In this document: one piece after another, positions 1 through 10,600 of the stretch | Layout: each line of letters opens with the position of its first letter | How positions within the stretch are numbered: position 1 is the first letter of the stretch | Assembly: GCF_001625305.1 (NCBI RefSeq) | Contig: NW_017802825.1 | Span: 162,084 to 226,083 of the forward strand | Reading direction: 5' to 3' | Length of the DNA: 64,000 nt | Origin: Branchiostoma belcheri | Lineage: Eukaryota > Chordata > Leptocardii > Amphioxiformes > Branchiostomatidae | Made by a program: the position numbers and the translations under genes | Notes under the pieces: model-generated | The model's input: only the letters and a program-made list of their open reading frames with translations | Database searches by the model: none | Told to the model about the DNA's origin: nothing

Positions 1-1060
1 AAATCTTTTCTCATGTGCAGAATGGTTTTCTTATTATAAGGCCACACCAATTTAATTTGCTGGTTCTCGGATTTTTTACAGAAAAAATATGAAGCGACAG
101 GGCGAAAAAAATAAAAATAAAAACAGGTCTAGGCATCCTATCATAGGCTTAAATGCTACAAGATGAGCCATGAAGTCAACACAAAAGGCTGGGTTAAAAT
201 TTAAACATTGAATTTTGAACTTTTAATCAAACCACTGCAATGATAGATGGGAAAACTGTAACAACTATGAAGAAAAGGACTCAACTGTTGGGGGGCAAAA
301 CATGAGCATTTTTTAGTTGATTCAGGACCAGAATCATTTTTTTTTTGCAAATCAGAAAAAACGAAGAGGCGAATCCGAGAACCAACAAATTAAATTGGTG
401 TGGCCTAAGAACAGTTAGCTCTTAGTTCAAGAAATTTTTTCTCGTATACAGAATGATTTTCTTGCTACAAGAATAATTAGCTCTTTGTTAAAGAAATATT
501 TTCTCATGTGCAGAATGGTTTTCTTACTATAAGAACAGTTAGCTCTTAGTTCAAGAAATGTTTTCTTGTATACAGAATGATTTTTTTGCTACAAGAATAA
601 TTAGCTCTTTGTTAAAGAAATATTTTCTCATGTGCAGAATGGTTTTCTTACTATAAGAACAGTTAGCTCTTAGTTCAAGAAATGTTTTCTTGTATACAGA
701 ATGATTTTTTGCTACAAGAATAATTAGCTCTTAGTTCAAGAAATATTTTCTTGTCTACAGAATAGATTTCTTATTAAAAGAGCAGTTAGATCTTAGTTCA
801 AGAAATCTTTTGTTATAATATACAGAATATTTTTCTTATTACAAGAACAGTTAACTCTTAGTTCAAGAAATATTTTCTTGTCTACAGAATGGTTTTCTTA
901 CTACAAGAACAGTTAGCTCTTAGTTCAAGAAATATTTTCTTGTGGGCAGAATGGTTTTCTTGCTATAAGAACAAATAGCTCTTAGTTCAAGAAATATTTT
1001 CTTGTGTAACAGTTAGCTCTTCGTTCAAGAAATATTTTCCTGCGAACAAGATAGAGATTC
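1..1060. repeat. 62-bp tandem array with dimeric (124-bp) higher-order structure
   Basis: Direct reading shows the start of the unit (ttagctctt) recurring at about 415, 477, 539, 601 and 663, a period of 62 bp, and continuing with more drift to about 1030. In 415-725 two variants alternate, one with ttgttaaagaaatattttc and one with ttagttcaagaaatgtttt, so the local true unit is a 124-bp dimer. Bases 1-37 belong to the same array, so it extends beyond the left edge. Each unit carries short ttcttg/caagaa inverted motifs. No coding capacity is evident. Confidence 0.85.
38..408. mobile_element. MITE family A, copy 1 (about 370 bp)
   Basis: The element begins taaggccacaccaattta and ends with the inverted complement ttggtgtggcctaa, with tcgga/tccga extending the terminal inverted repeat. 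It sits inside the 62-bp array, whose unit reads across both flanks, so it inserted after the array formed. There is no transposase. The interior matches the two outer pieces of copy 2 (7038-8914). Confidence 0.8.
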
Positions 1061-1745
1061 TTCGTGTAAGAACCCGTAATTCTTATCATGAGAAGAATAT
1101 TCTTAAGTATGGGTTTATTAGCTGTATAATATAAGAAAAAAATTTCTGAGAATAAGAACAACGTGGCGTGAGTTTATTGAATTTTCTGGAAACGGGGATT
1201 CTTGTTCAAAGAATAAGGTTTTTGCTGACAGTAAAAAGTTCTTTGCACAAGAAAAAAATCTTCTTTTAGTGCAATGCAAGAACATAAATCTTAATCTATT
1301 TCTAGGTATCACAAGAATTTTGGTCTTGACAGAAGAAATATATTCTGGGTGTGAGATGAAGTAAGAAGCTATTTCTAGCAGATAAGAATGTAGTGTTCTT
1401 GGGATAAGAACGAAAATCTTGAAAGAATAAAAAATAACTTCCAGATTTATAGAATTTTAGGCTTGTATTGAGAACTGCAGTCTTTGTATAAGAACAATTG
1501 TCTGCATCACGAATCTTACTGTAAGAATAAGATTCTAGAAGTAACCAACAATAACTTATATAGAAACCTATAAGAAAAATATTCTTACTGCAAGAAAAAG
1601 TCTATCAAGAAAAAATTACTTAATTCGTGGACAAAATTTCGTTCTTGAATACAGAAAAATTTGCTTCAGGGAAGAAATATTTTCTGACTGTAAGAAAAAA
1701 CAAGAATGCTAGAAATGTCATTTTTGGTAGTGTGTCAGTGCAAGC
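1060..1745. repeat. Degenerate continuation of the aagaa-rich array
   Basis: The strict 62-bp period fades, but short motifs (taagaa, ttcttg, caagaa) recur every 20-40 bases to about 1740. This looks like decayed array. No gene is seen. Confidence 0.5.
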
Positions 1746-1797
1746 TGCATAACGCTGTATTAATCTATTATAGGTTCATTTGAAGCTACCCTTATCT

Positions 1798-1853
1798 CTT
1801 TTTACCTCCATGAAAAATGGAGGTATTGTTTTTGGCGTGTCTGTCTGTATGTC

Positions 1854-1885
<32 letters not shown>

Positions 1886-2480
1886 TGTCTGTCTGTCTGT
1901 GTGTGTGTGTTTCCGCAACATTGTGGTCAGCATAACTTCAGAATGCCTTTATGGATTGTTATGATATTTGGTATGTTGGTAAGTCTTGGAAAGACAAAGG
2001 TCAAGGTCAAATATAGGCCTCCTGGTGGATGACCTTGGTACTGCAACAGAACTTCCGGTTTTTGTATCGTTTGTCCTGAGCATGCTATGGTCTTGACTAT
2101 AAAAGCGGTAGTTTTATGAGGTAGTTATATCTATAGCTATGGTGATACCATGGTTGTCGTGCATCTGTTGTTAGGGTATCATTACTTTAAAAAGAAACTA
2201 GAGGTCCAAGATCCCATACCTTCGCCAAATGATGATAATCTTTATGAGACAAATTATACATTATCCCCTCTGAAATAGGATCATCATTTGCATGAATCAT
2301 ATCAGTTTGATCATATTCTACACAGAAGACAGTTTTATCTTTCGAAAGAATACCATTCTAGCATTTCTCATACATTATGCAAATGAGGTTTTTATTTGCA
2401 TAAGTTATGGCAATAAAACCCATAAAAGGGACTCCCTCCATTGAAATGTATTGCGAGAGGGGTTTTTTGGGGTTTACGAA
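1798..2480 (+). mobile_element. Interspersed repeat family F (tacctccatg...), copy 1
   Basis: It begins with the palindromic pair acctccatg/atggaggt, followed by a TG/TCTG-rich stretch and then phrases shared with the copies at 39510-40650 and 46540-46880 and the degraded one at 52160-52800: cagaatgcctttatggatt, cttggtactgcaacagaac, gcatgctatggtc. I cannot assign it to a class. The open frame through the TG repeat is low-complexity and not a gene. Confidence 0.6.
1853..1910. repeat. (TG)n / (TCTG)n microsatellite
   Basis: A run of tg and tctg dinucleotide-type repeats inside the family F copy. It gives an artefactual Cys-Val frame. Confidence 0.9.
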
Positions 2481-3700
2481 AGACAGGAAATAAAGAGCAG
2501 GAAAGTTTTAGGGCCAGGCTACACCTCTCGCGTAGGTGCGTCGAACAAGCGCATGGTGGATAATTCCTATCCTAGGGCCTCAAATCCAGCCCAATAAACC
2601 CGCGAAAGGATTGTATACCAGGCTGAGAAATAACGGGTTGAGAAGGTGAAGTGCATGGATCAAAACCGACCCCTAGCAGAGCAATGTAGAACTGCACCCA
2701 ATAAATTGGCCGATATAGATAAAGCAATATATCAATTGAATAAGAACATCTGACAACTTACAAGATCTGATGAACAACAATTACGAAACTAATAAAAGAG
2801 TTGACTATGTTATTATACTATGTTAGTCACTGCATGCTTCTGCTCTCTTCTATAGTAACATATGGCTTCGTCATGGGATCATTCATTTCAGCTTTATGAC
2901 GTCCTTAGGAAAAAAAAACAGGATTTCTTTTTAATTGTTTTAGTGCCATTATTACATCTTACAGAAACAATGTCTCTCCCATCAAAGCTGCATAGAATAG
3001 ACCAATTCTAAAGCCCCTCCCACCTCCGTCAAAACACAGCAATGCCAAATGAATATTTTTATTTATTTATTTCAGCTTTGTCACAGTATGTGACCGGACA
3101 GGGGAAACAGGACATATTTCAAACATCCGGCTGCTACGATCGGGTGCCAAACAAACTCTGACCGATCAGAGACCCAAGCTGACCCATATGAGTATAGTCA
3201 CCAGCTTATCTGTAAGTTACCTTCTTCACCATTCATTGGTGATGCTGCCAAAATTCAGGACCTCCCCACGAAGACGAATGGTTGATTCCACTACATCGAT
3301 GGATTGATCCTTGAACAACTGTGGGGTTGAACAACATGGAAAAAATCAAATATAGGTGAAATTGCATCTGGAAAATGTATTCTATAACATCATTGGCATA
3401 TATCGTATCAAAACTATTTGTTATTGACATAAGCTAAGAGTTTGTTATCAATCAATCAATCAATCAATCACATATTGCACATTTTTGCTATCGAATAATC
3501 GAATGTGTGGGTGGCCTATGGCAAAAAAATTAATAAACATCCAATCAACTCATAGCATATCAGCACGAGATGAAATTAAAAGAAAAAAAGTACAAAAAAG
3601 GGCATATTGTTTCATGACGCCGTACGCAGTTCTTAATCTACTTATTAGTCTACCAGCTGGGAGCACCACACCACACCCAGAGCTAAATTCGGTGTTCTAG
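2481..3700. other. Non-coding stretch upstream of the lectin-NHL gene
   Basis: I see no coding exon here. There is an (ATTT)n run at about 3058-3072 next to cagctttgtcacagtatgtg, which resembles a LINE 3' tail, and an (AATC)n microsatellite at about 3448-3472. Otherwise it is unassigned AT-rich sequence. Confidence 0.5.
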
Positions 3701-3860
3701 CCAGCGGCCGTTTTTCTGTTATTTGACGTAATTTTGCCGCGACTCACTGTCTGCAGAAAGCAGAGTTTCTCCTGACCAGAAATTTTGCTAGGACCAGAGT
3801 CCAAGACAGCTGAATCAAGTCCAGCATATACTTAGCAGTTTTCAAGACTTCACGTAACGG
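3700..3860 (+). other. Possible 5' untranslated exon of the lectin-NHL gene
   Basis: A good splice donor (acgtaacg followed by gtaagtg at about 3861) follows about 150 bp of relatively GC-richer sequence. A matching acceptor (ttctgccaatag) lies at 4658, 19 bp before the predicted start codon. I infer a leader exon spliced to 4659. No TATA box or initiator could be fixed, so the 5' limit is arbitrary. Confidence 0.3.
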
Positions 3861-4184
3861 TAAGTGTTGAGTCATGAACTACATGTCCAACCAGCCTTTG
3901 TAACCCTGCTTCACCTATTAATGTTTGTGACTTGGGCAAAGAGATGCTGTTCCAGACACCAGTGTGCTTAGTTCAGTGCCTTAGAAGTGCTGAGACTCTT
4001 TGATAGAAATTTCACTGAGCAAAACATCCTTGGTAGTAAGAAATACCAGGTGGCTAAAAGATGTGTGGAGAACAGGTCTCATAGATGCAGCCTTTGAGGC
4101 TAAAGGGGCAGTAGGTTTTAATCGTTGCGTTTTGGGCACAGAAGGCAGAACTCCCTAGTTTACTTCCACTGCTTTTTGCCTGCA

Positions 4185-4355
4185 AAACTGTAGCCAAGTA
4201 CCTATTAGTTATAAGTTCCACTTGCAAAAATTGGGTAGAGTGAGGAAAGTTGTGCAAATTGCCTATCCCAAAGACACAAAGTCTTGCCAGGAATTTCAGG
4301 AATCGAACCTGTAACCTCACGATCTCCTGTCTAGACGACACTTGGCCATCGGACA
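4185..4355 (-). mobile_element. tRNA-derived SINE (family S1)
   Basis: On the minus strand this reads gatggccaagtgtcgtctag, then a Pol III B-box-like ggttcgattcc, then a body containing ctttgggataggcaattt and tttcctcactctaccc. The body matches the SINE at 35895-36130. It lies in the inferred first intron of the lectin-NHL gene. Confidence 0.65.
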
Positions 4356-4677
4356 AAACACAATGTGTAACTAGAGCAAATGCATAATGTTTACCTTCGC
4401 ATATAGTATGCTCTTTAAATTCTTAGTCAAACACATTAAATATGGTGACAGGAGTGTGAATCCCCCCTACTATAAAATTGCAACATGATGTAACCCAACA
4501 CTCCTGGTGCCATGGTGACAGACGTCTGCTTCAGGTCATTGACCTTATTTGTTTGGAGAGGAAGAAGAGGAAACAGGGCAAAAACAATATGTTTTCCTTC
4601 GGTAAACAAATACTGTACATTTGTACATCTCTTTCATATTCTGTCATTCTGCCAATAGAGTCGACAATACAGTCGCA

Positions 4678-7600
4678 ATGAATCAGTCCATCAGAGAAGA
4701 GAACAATCCAGTATATCATACATACCATCCAGAGGAGCCGATAAACCCAGGGCAAAATGAAGATAATCTACACTCTTACTCTCATCAGAATGTCCTGTAC
4801 ACTGTTGGACAGGAACCTAAACCTACAAGTTGTACAAGTCAGCCTGATATCCCAACCCCAGAAGCCACTCATGTATATTCTGTATCTGATACGACCAAAG
4901 CTGAAAACTCTGCCATGTACGCTGCTTCAGGGGAAAATGAAGAAGATGCCAACGCTATTGAAAGCACTGGCGAAGAATTCGAACCTAAAGCCATGCAAGC
5001 AGACAGTGCAGTGGTTGACAATAGTGACATGGAACCGTACGCTGTTGCAAACATGTCCGACCACGAGAACTATCTCATGAACACCACAACAGCTTGTTTT
5101 GGGCCTCAGGTACACTTCGAACAATTTACAAACCCGGTGTACAACGAGAACATTTTCCAACAGGCTTCAGATGACTCTAGTCATGATGCCAATGTACATG
5201 TACACAAGGTTCGCAATCCTCCAAATGCAGAGGAACGTCAAGAACCAGTGAACAGACCGGATCCCCAGCAGGCCTCAGATGACACCAGGTCTGACTCTGA
5301 TGTACACAACGTTCACAATCCGCCAAATGTTGAAGAGCTTCACGGTAAGGCAACGGATGTTGTTCTTTTGTTTCATGACACTCTTAAAACTGGGGTCCAG
5401 CTTGTGGGGAGATGCTTTATTGGTCCTATACGCATTGAAACCTATGCAAAAGCAGGCAAAACTTGAAGGGCATCAAATCTTACCTCTTCGGGAAATTCTA
5501 TAGGGCGAGTTACAATATATTGTCGGTTTTGTCTACTTGGGTGAGAGGGGTCTGCACTAATTACCTCCATGGAGGTACAAAAAATCAGTCACAGGTATGA
5601 ACTAATTACCTCCATGGAGCTACCTCCATGGAGGTACAAAAATTTAGCCGCAGGTCTGCACTAATTACCTCCATGGAGCTACCTCCATGGAGGTCATTAG
5701 TGCAGGTCCTATTGACATGGGTTACCTTTGACCCCCTCTTTCAGGGCGATTCCAAGGGACCAGCAAGAGTGTTGTAGTATCATACAACGAACTCAATAAT
5801 ACCGGTATGATGCATGGACAAAAATCCATTTTTTGGGCAAAAACATTTACTTCAATCCCTATACTAATTGCCATCCACTATCAAGATGCCAACATCTCAC
5901 CAAAATGCCCCTCAAAAAGAGGTTTCCAAAGTTCTGTAGCAAATTATAATTTTGGGGCCTCTCACCGAAAGTTTGTGTTTATACACAGGCCCCAACTGTT
6001 GTGTCACCCCTTGTTTATTCATACATATTCTAGCAACTGTTGTCATAATCTTGTTTTTGTAATCAATTTTCTTCTGGTCCTTTTATTTTCTGGAGACTTT
6101 TTTTTTTTAAATTTACTTCATAGGTCACCGCAAAACAAGGCTCATGGGAGCCACTCAAAATATTTTGGGTTACAGAGCAGTCAGTGAGGACAGATGTTTG
6201 TTGACCTTAGACTTGAAGAGGTTAAGTTTATACTCATAAGGAAAACAATCACGAGGTAGCTTATTCCAAAATGATGTTATTCTGGGAAAGAAGCTTTTAG
6301 CGTGGAACTTCCTCCTAAGAGGTGGTGAATTGAGGAAGAAAGGGCGATTTGCTTCAGTGGAAGTGGCAAGACGTATCCTTGCTGTGAATGTTCGAAGTGG
6401 GGGCACTACTAGCGAATGAAGTTCCACGGAGCAATTACCGTGGAAGTAGCGATAAAATAACTTGCGTATTTGATTATTGCGGATGTACCATGCATATCTG
6501 AAAAACAATGTTACAAATTTGTTTCGGAAGGCTGTTATGCATCAGTGATGAATCAACGTTGCCTTCTTGCTGCTTTGGTGGTTTTCCTTCTCTTAACTGG
6601 AGGGATCACATATGGGGTCATCACAGGATTCTATCACAACAGGCAAAGCATGCAAAATGTAAGGACAACATCTTTGCCGGGGCTCAAATCTACACTTTAA
6701 GTTTTACATAATATTGTTTCGTTCATTCATTTGTTAATATATTTTCATTCATCAATCCCATCAGGTACCCCCAGATTGATACCAACCCAAGAGGCAATTT
6801 TTTTTTAATTGGCAGTAGGAGCACTGGTGCACCTAACCTAAAAATGTAGATGCACAGAACAAATGTTGGGTGCACAATTCTAATTAAATGTGGAATGTCT
6901 GCAAAACCTAGTTACGAAGTAGCTTTACTGGCTTTCTTAACAGCTTAAATTCTCTATCTGACATATATTTTGAATAAGTGGCACAGCAAAGGTTTTATTA
7001 TTTTATTATTTTTAAATGTCAAGAATATGCCTTATCCTAAGGCCACTCCAATTTAATTTGTTGGTTCTTGGATTTTTTTCAGAAAAAATATGAAGCGACA
7101 GGGCGAAAAAATAAAAACAAGAAGCCATAGGTAACAATCCTCCGTGAATTTTTTTATTTTGCAACAAAAATAATCCCAAGCGTCAACGCCAGACCTACTG
7201 TGCAGACATTAGGCAACGGTTAATACAATGAGAGCGCGTCACAATGATAAAACATAAAAAGACCCAAATCCATTACTTCTCCCAGGGCGTGCAAAGATAC
7301 TGTGCTTCAAGTTCGAAGTTCATTTTAATTACACACACACAATCATTATCTATCATGGTCGTGTCACTAGTAACAAAGACAGCCCCACCGTCTTACCGTG
7401 CCTGTTACTTAAGCGCGACTGGCCATGCCAAAGTCCAACAGTTGCGGCCAGCACGCGCGAGTGTTACTGCCGCCGGTCAGATACCCGGGCAAAACCATTT
7501 CAACGACATTGTAGGGATGTTTCAAAAATAAGCATTTACTCCAATATCAAAACTGCTAGGGTAAAAATAAAAAAAAAAAAAAAACGTGCATCACCACGGG

Positions 7601-10600
7601 CACAGTGGCACACCACATGCCAAATTACACAGAAATGCTACGTACGGAACAATGCGTTTTGGCTGCGAACATCTATGGTACCACTTATCGACCCTCCGCA
7701 CGTCTGCATGAAGTTCCACCCCCCCCCCCACTGCTACTCCAAACAACGCGTTTTTCTGGACCAATTCGCCTCGTAATTGTAGGGGTGCATCTGCAATATT
7801 ACATTGACCGCGAAAGCAGCAACGGCAAAAACACACATTCGTGCATCAACACGGGTATGCCCGCAGACGGCGTATAAAATTGCGTGCCGATTACACAAAG
7901 AGAACCCAGTGTTTTGACGAAACACGAAAAACCAGCCGTTTACAACAATCCGTCCGGAGGTCCTGACCTCCTTTACGGAGTAATAAAACAGGTCTAGGCA
8001 TCCTATTATACCACCAAATGCTACGATAGGAGCCATGAAGTCAACACAAAAGGCTAGGTCTATATCTAAGCGACGGTCACAACCCGCCGTACTTGCTTTT
8101 TCTCCGTACGTTTTTTGGAGGCTACGTCTGCTACGTTTTTTCTGAAAACGTGGGGAAGGAATGGCGTCTACGCACGTCACTCGCATGTCACTCGCACGGT
8201 TGCACAAAGTGTAAGAGTATGGTCTGCACGCCAAGTCTAGCCGTGAGCGGTTGCGTGCATCGTACGTTGCACAAGTGGTAAGTGAGTTGTACGTGCTTAC
8301 AACGCACGATCTCCGTGCGGTTGCAACTTTACCGTAAGGAGGCCGTACTCACACGTGCTTCTTCCGCACGACACGTACGGGGCACGCACGTCACTTGTAC
8401 TCGCACGCAAGTTGCCAGCTGCCGCCGCGCCGCGTGCCTGCGAAGCTGGTGTGTTACGCCGAAAGGCGGTTATACCGGCTATACAGATACAGATACAGAT
8501 ACAGATACGCACGGGTGGTGAATCCGCAGACCGCACGTAGAAAAAGCTTTACACGCACTTAAAGTTCTACGGCGTGTCTGCGTGCTCCCAAATCCATAGG
8601 ATTCCGTACGGAGGTGGTACTCACCACGCACGGATGCCCTGCGTTTGCCCACGTTTTTGCACGTAGACAGCACGCAGAAGCACGTACGGCGGGTTGTGAC
8701 CGTCGCTTTAATAATGACTTTTGAACTCTTAATGAAACCACTGCATTGATTGATGGAAAACTGTAACGAGTAGGAAGAAAAGGACTTTCCTCAACTGTTG
8801 GGGACAAAACATGAGCTTTTAAAAGTTAATTCAGAATCAGAATCTTTTTTTTGCAAATCAGAAAAAAATGAAGAGGCGAATCCGAGAACCAACAAATTGA
8901 ATTAGTGTGGCCTAAGTGTGCAATATATACATCATAGGTTCTCACATTAATTTTACATTTCATCTTGTTGCTGTTTTTCCAGGATAGTCCTATACAAGTC
9001 TTATACAACTTGAGCACATTGAATGTAACGGAAGAGGCTAGCACAACTAAATACACTATAGCTGTCATCCAGGCCTTTGATGGTACCAACCCAAAAATTC
9101 TTGGGAGTGTAAATGGTACCAACCAACCCAGCCCTGGGACTATCCTTGGTACCAACCCACCCATCCTTGAGACTTCCAATGATACCATCCCACCCTTCCT
9201 AAGAACCGTTGATGGTACTAACCCACCCACCCTTGGTACTTTTGGTGGTACGAACCCACCCATCCTTGAGACTACCAATGGTACCAACCCACCCATCCTA
9301 AGAACCATTGATGGTACTAACCCACCCACCCTTGGGACTACCGATAGTACCAACCCACCCACCCTTGGGACTACCGATAGTACCAACCCACCCACCCTTG
9401 GGACTACCGATGGTTCCAACCCACCCACCCTTGGGACTACCGATAGTACCAACCCACCCACCCTTGGGACTACCGATAGTACCAACCCACCGACCCTTGG
9501 GACTACCGATGGTACCAACCCACCCACCCTTTGGATTATCGAGAGTACCAAACCACCCGACTACCAAACACGTAAGTACATATAGAATACCTCACGGTGT
9601 ATTTCGTATCGCCCGAGGTACCAGCCCAACCGCGGGTCGGATCGAACCAAGGCATAAATTTTCAATCATGCCTTGGTTCCAAGGCATGATTGAAGGCAAA
9701 ATTTAACTGTACAATCAAGCTTATCAAATTACTTGATACCATCATTGAAGCAGATTGAAAACGGTAGAAATGGATCTTTAAGCAGAACAAGATGGAAAAC
9801 TCTGAAGGCAAGTTTTTTTTCCATGAATACACCATGGCTGGTAGACGGACTATGGTCTGAGCCAAACCCATACCAATTTAATCAGTTGATTTTTAGAATT
9901 GCTCCCTTCTGCTTTTGTTGGAGTTGATCTCTTCTTCCCAAACTGATTAAAAAACAGACTACAGCTTCTATTTAGTAAATTTTCAATTCCTATATTTTAC
10001 TGATTTTCATCAGTTTTTTTAACTTGCGCTAGTTGCCTTTATGTCCTTTCTGCAATTATGTACATTTTATCTTTGCAGTACAATTTTTCATCAATCAAGG
10101 ATTTGTTCATATCAGTTCATACCACGTACATGTATATCATACGACAAATCTAGTTTTACATTATACGTATTAAAAATTTTCAACAAACTGCATCTACTAT
10201 TATAATATGATTATAAGGATGAGGTTGGTTCTATAGATTTTTTTAAAAATTTGTTTTTTTTTTTTGCACTGGCATGTTGCTTTGTACTTTTCAGAGAAAA
10301 CTCATGAGTAAACAAGTTAGATTGCTTTATGTTTATGTGTGAGTCAGTGTGACCAAGGACGTCCTTGGTGTGACCTAAAAGTCATGCTATCACTGAAACA
10401 GAAAAAGCCTGCGAGGGGAACACCATACGGCTGACTTGTGCAGCGGATGAGTTGATCGTGATTGACGAAGCCTTCTACGGTAGGAGGGAAAAAGAACCTC
10501 TCTGTGGATGTACTAGTATCTGGCTCATCCGATGTGTCACCAACTGTAAAGACAAAAACAACAGGTAGGAGTACCATTCCTAATCTAATCTACCCTGGAA

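Larger units (their letters stand above)
7038..8914. mobile_element. MITE family A, copy 2, carrying two nested insertions
   Basis: The ends match copy 1 (taaggccactccaattt at the left, tgtggcctaa at the right). Copy 1 is 371 bp, whereas this copy is 1.88 kb because two other elements sit inside it: repeat R (about 7105-7982) and MITE G (8068-8710). The family A sequence resumes after each: aaacaggtctaggcatccta at about 7986 and gacttttgaactctta at about 8715. The whole stack lies in intron 2 of the lectin-NHL gene. Confidence 0.75.

Noticed and set aside
1817-2032. Cys-Val-rich open frame
   Set aside because: It is generated by a TG microsatellite inside a dispersed repeat.
7734-8234. 166-codon minus-strand open frame
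   Set aside because: It spans the boundary between repeat R and MITE A/G sequence, so it cannot be one conserved gene, and no family resemblance is seen.
8826-9551. Long minus-strand open frame (241 codons) across the 33-bp repeat
   Set aside because: It is the antisense of a repeat whose unit is a multiple of three, so every frame stays open. The plus strand fits a spliced gene with matching phases.
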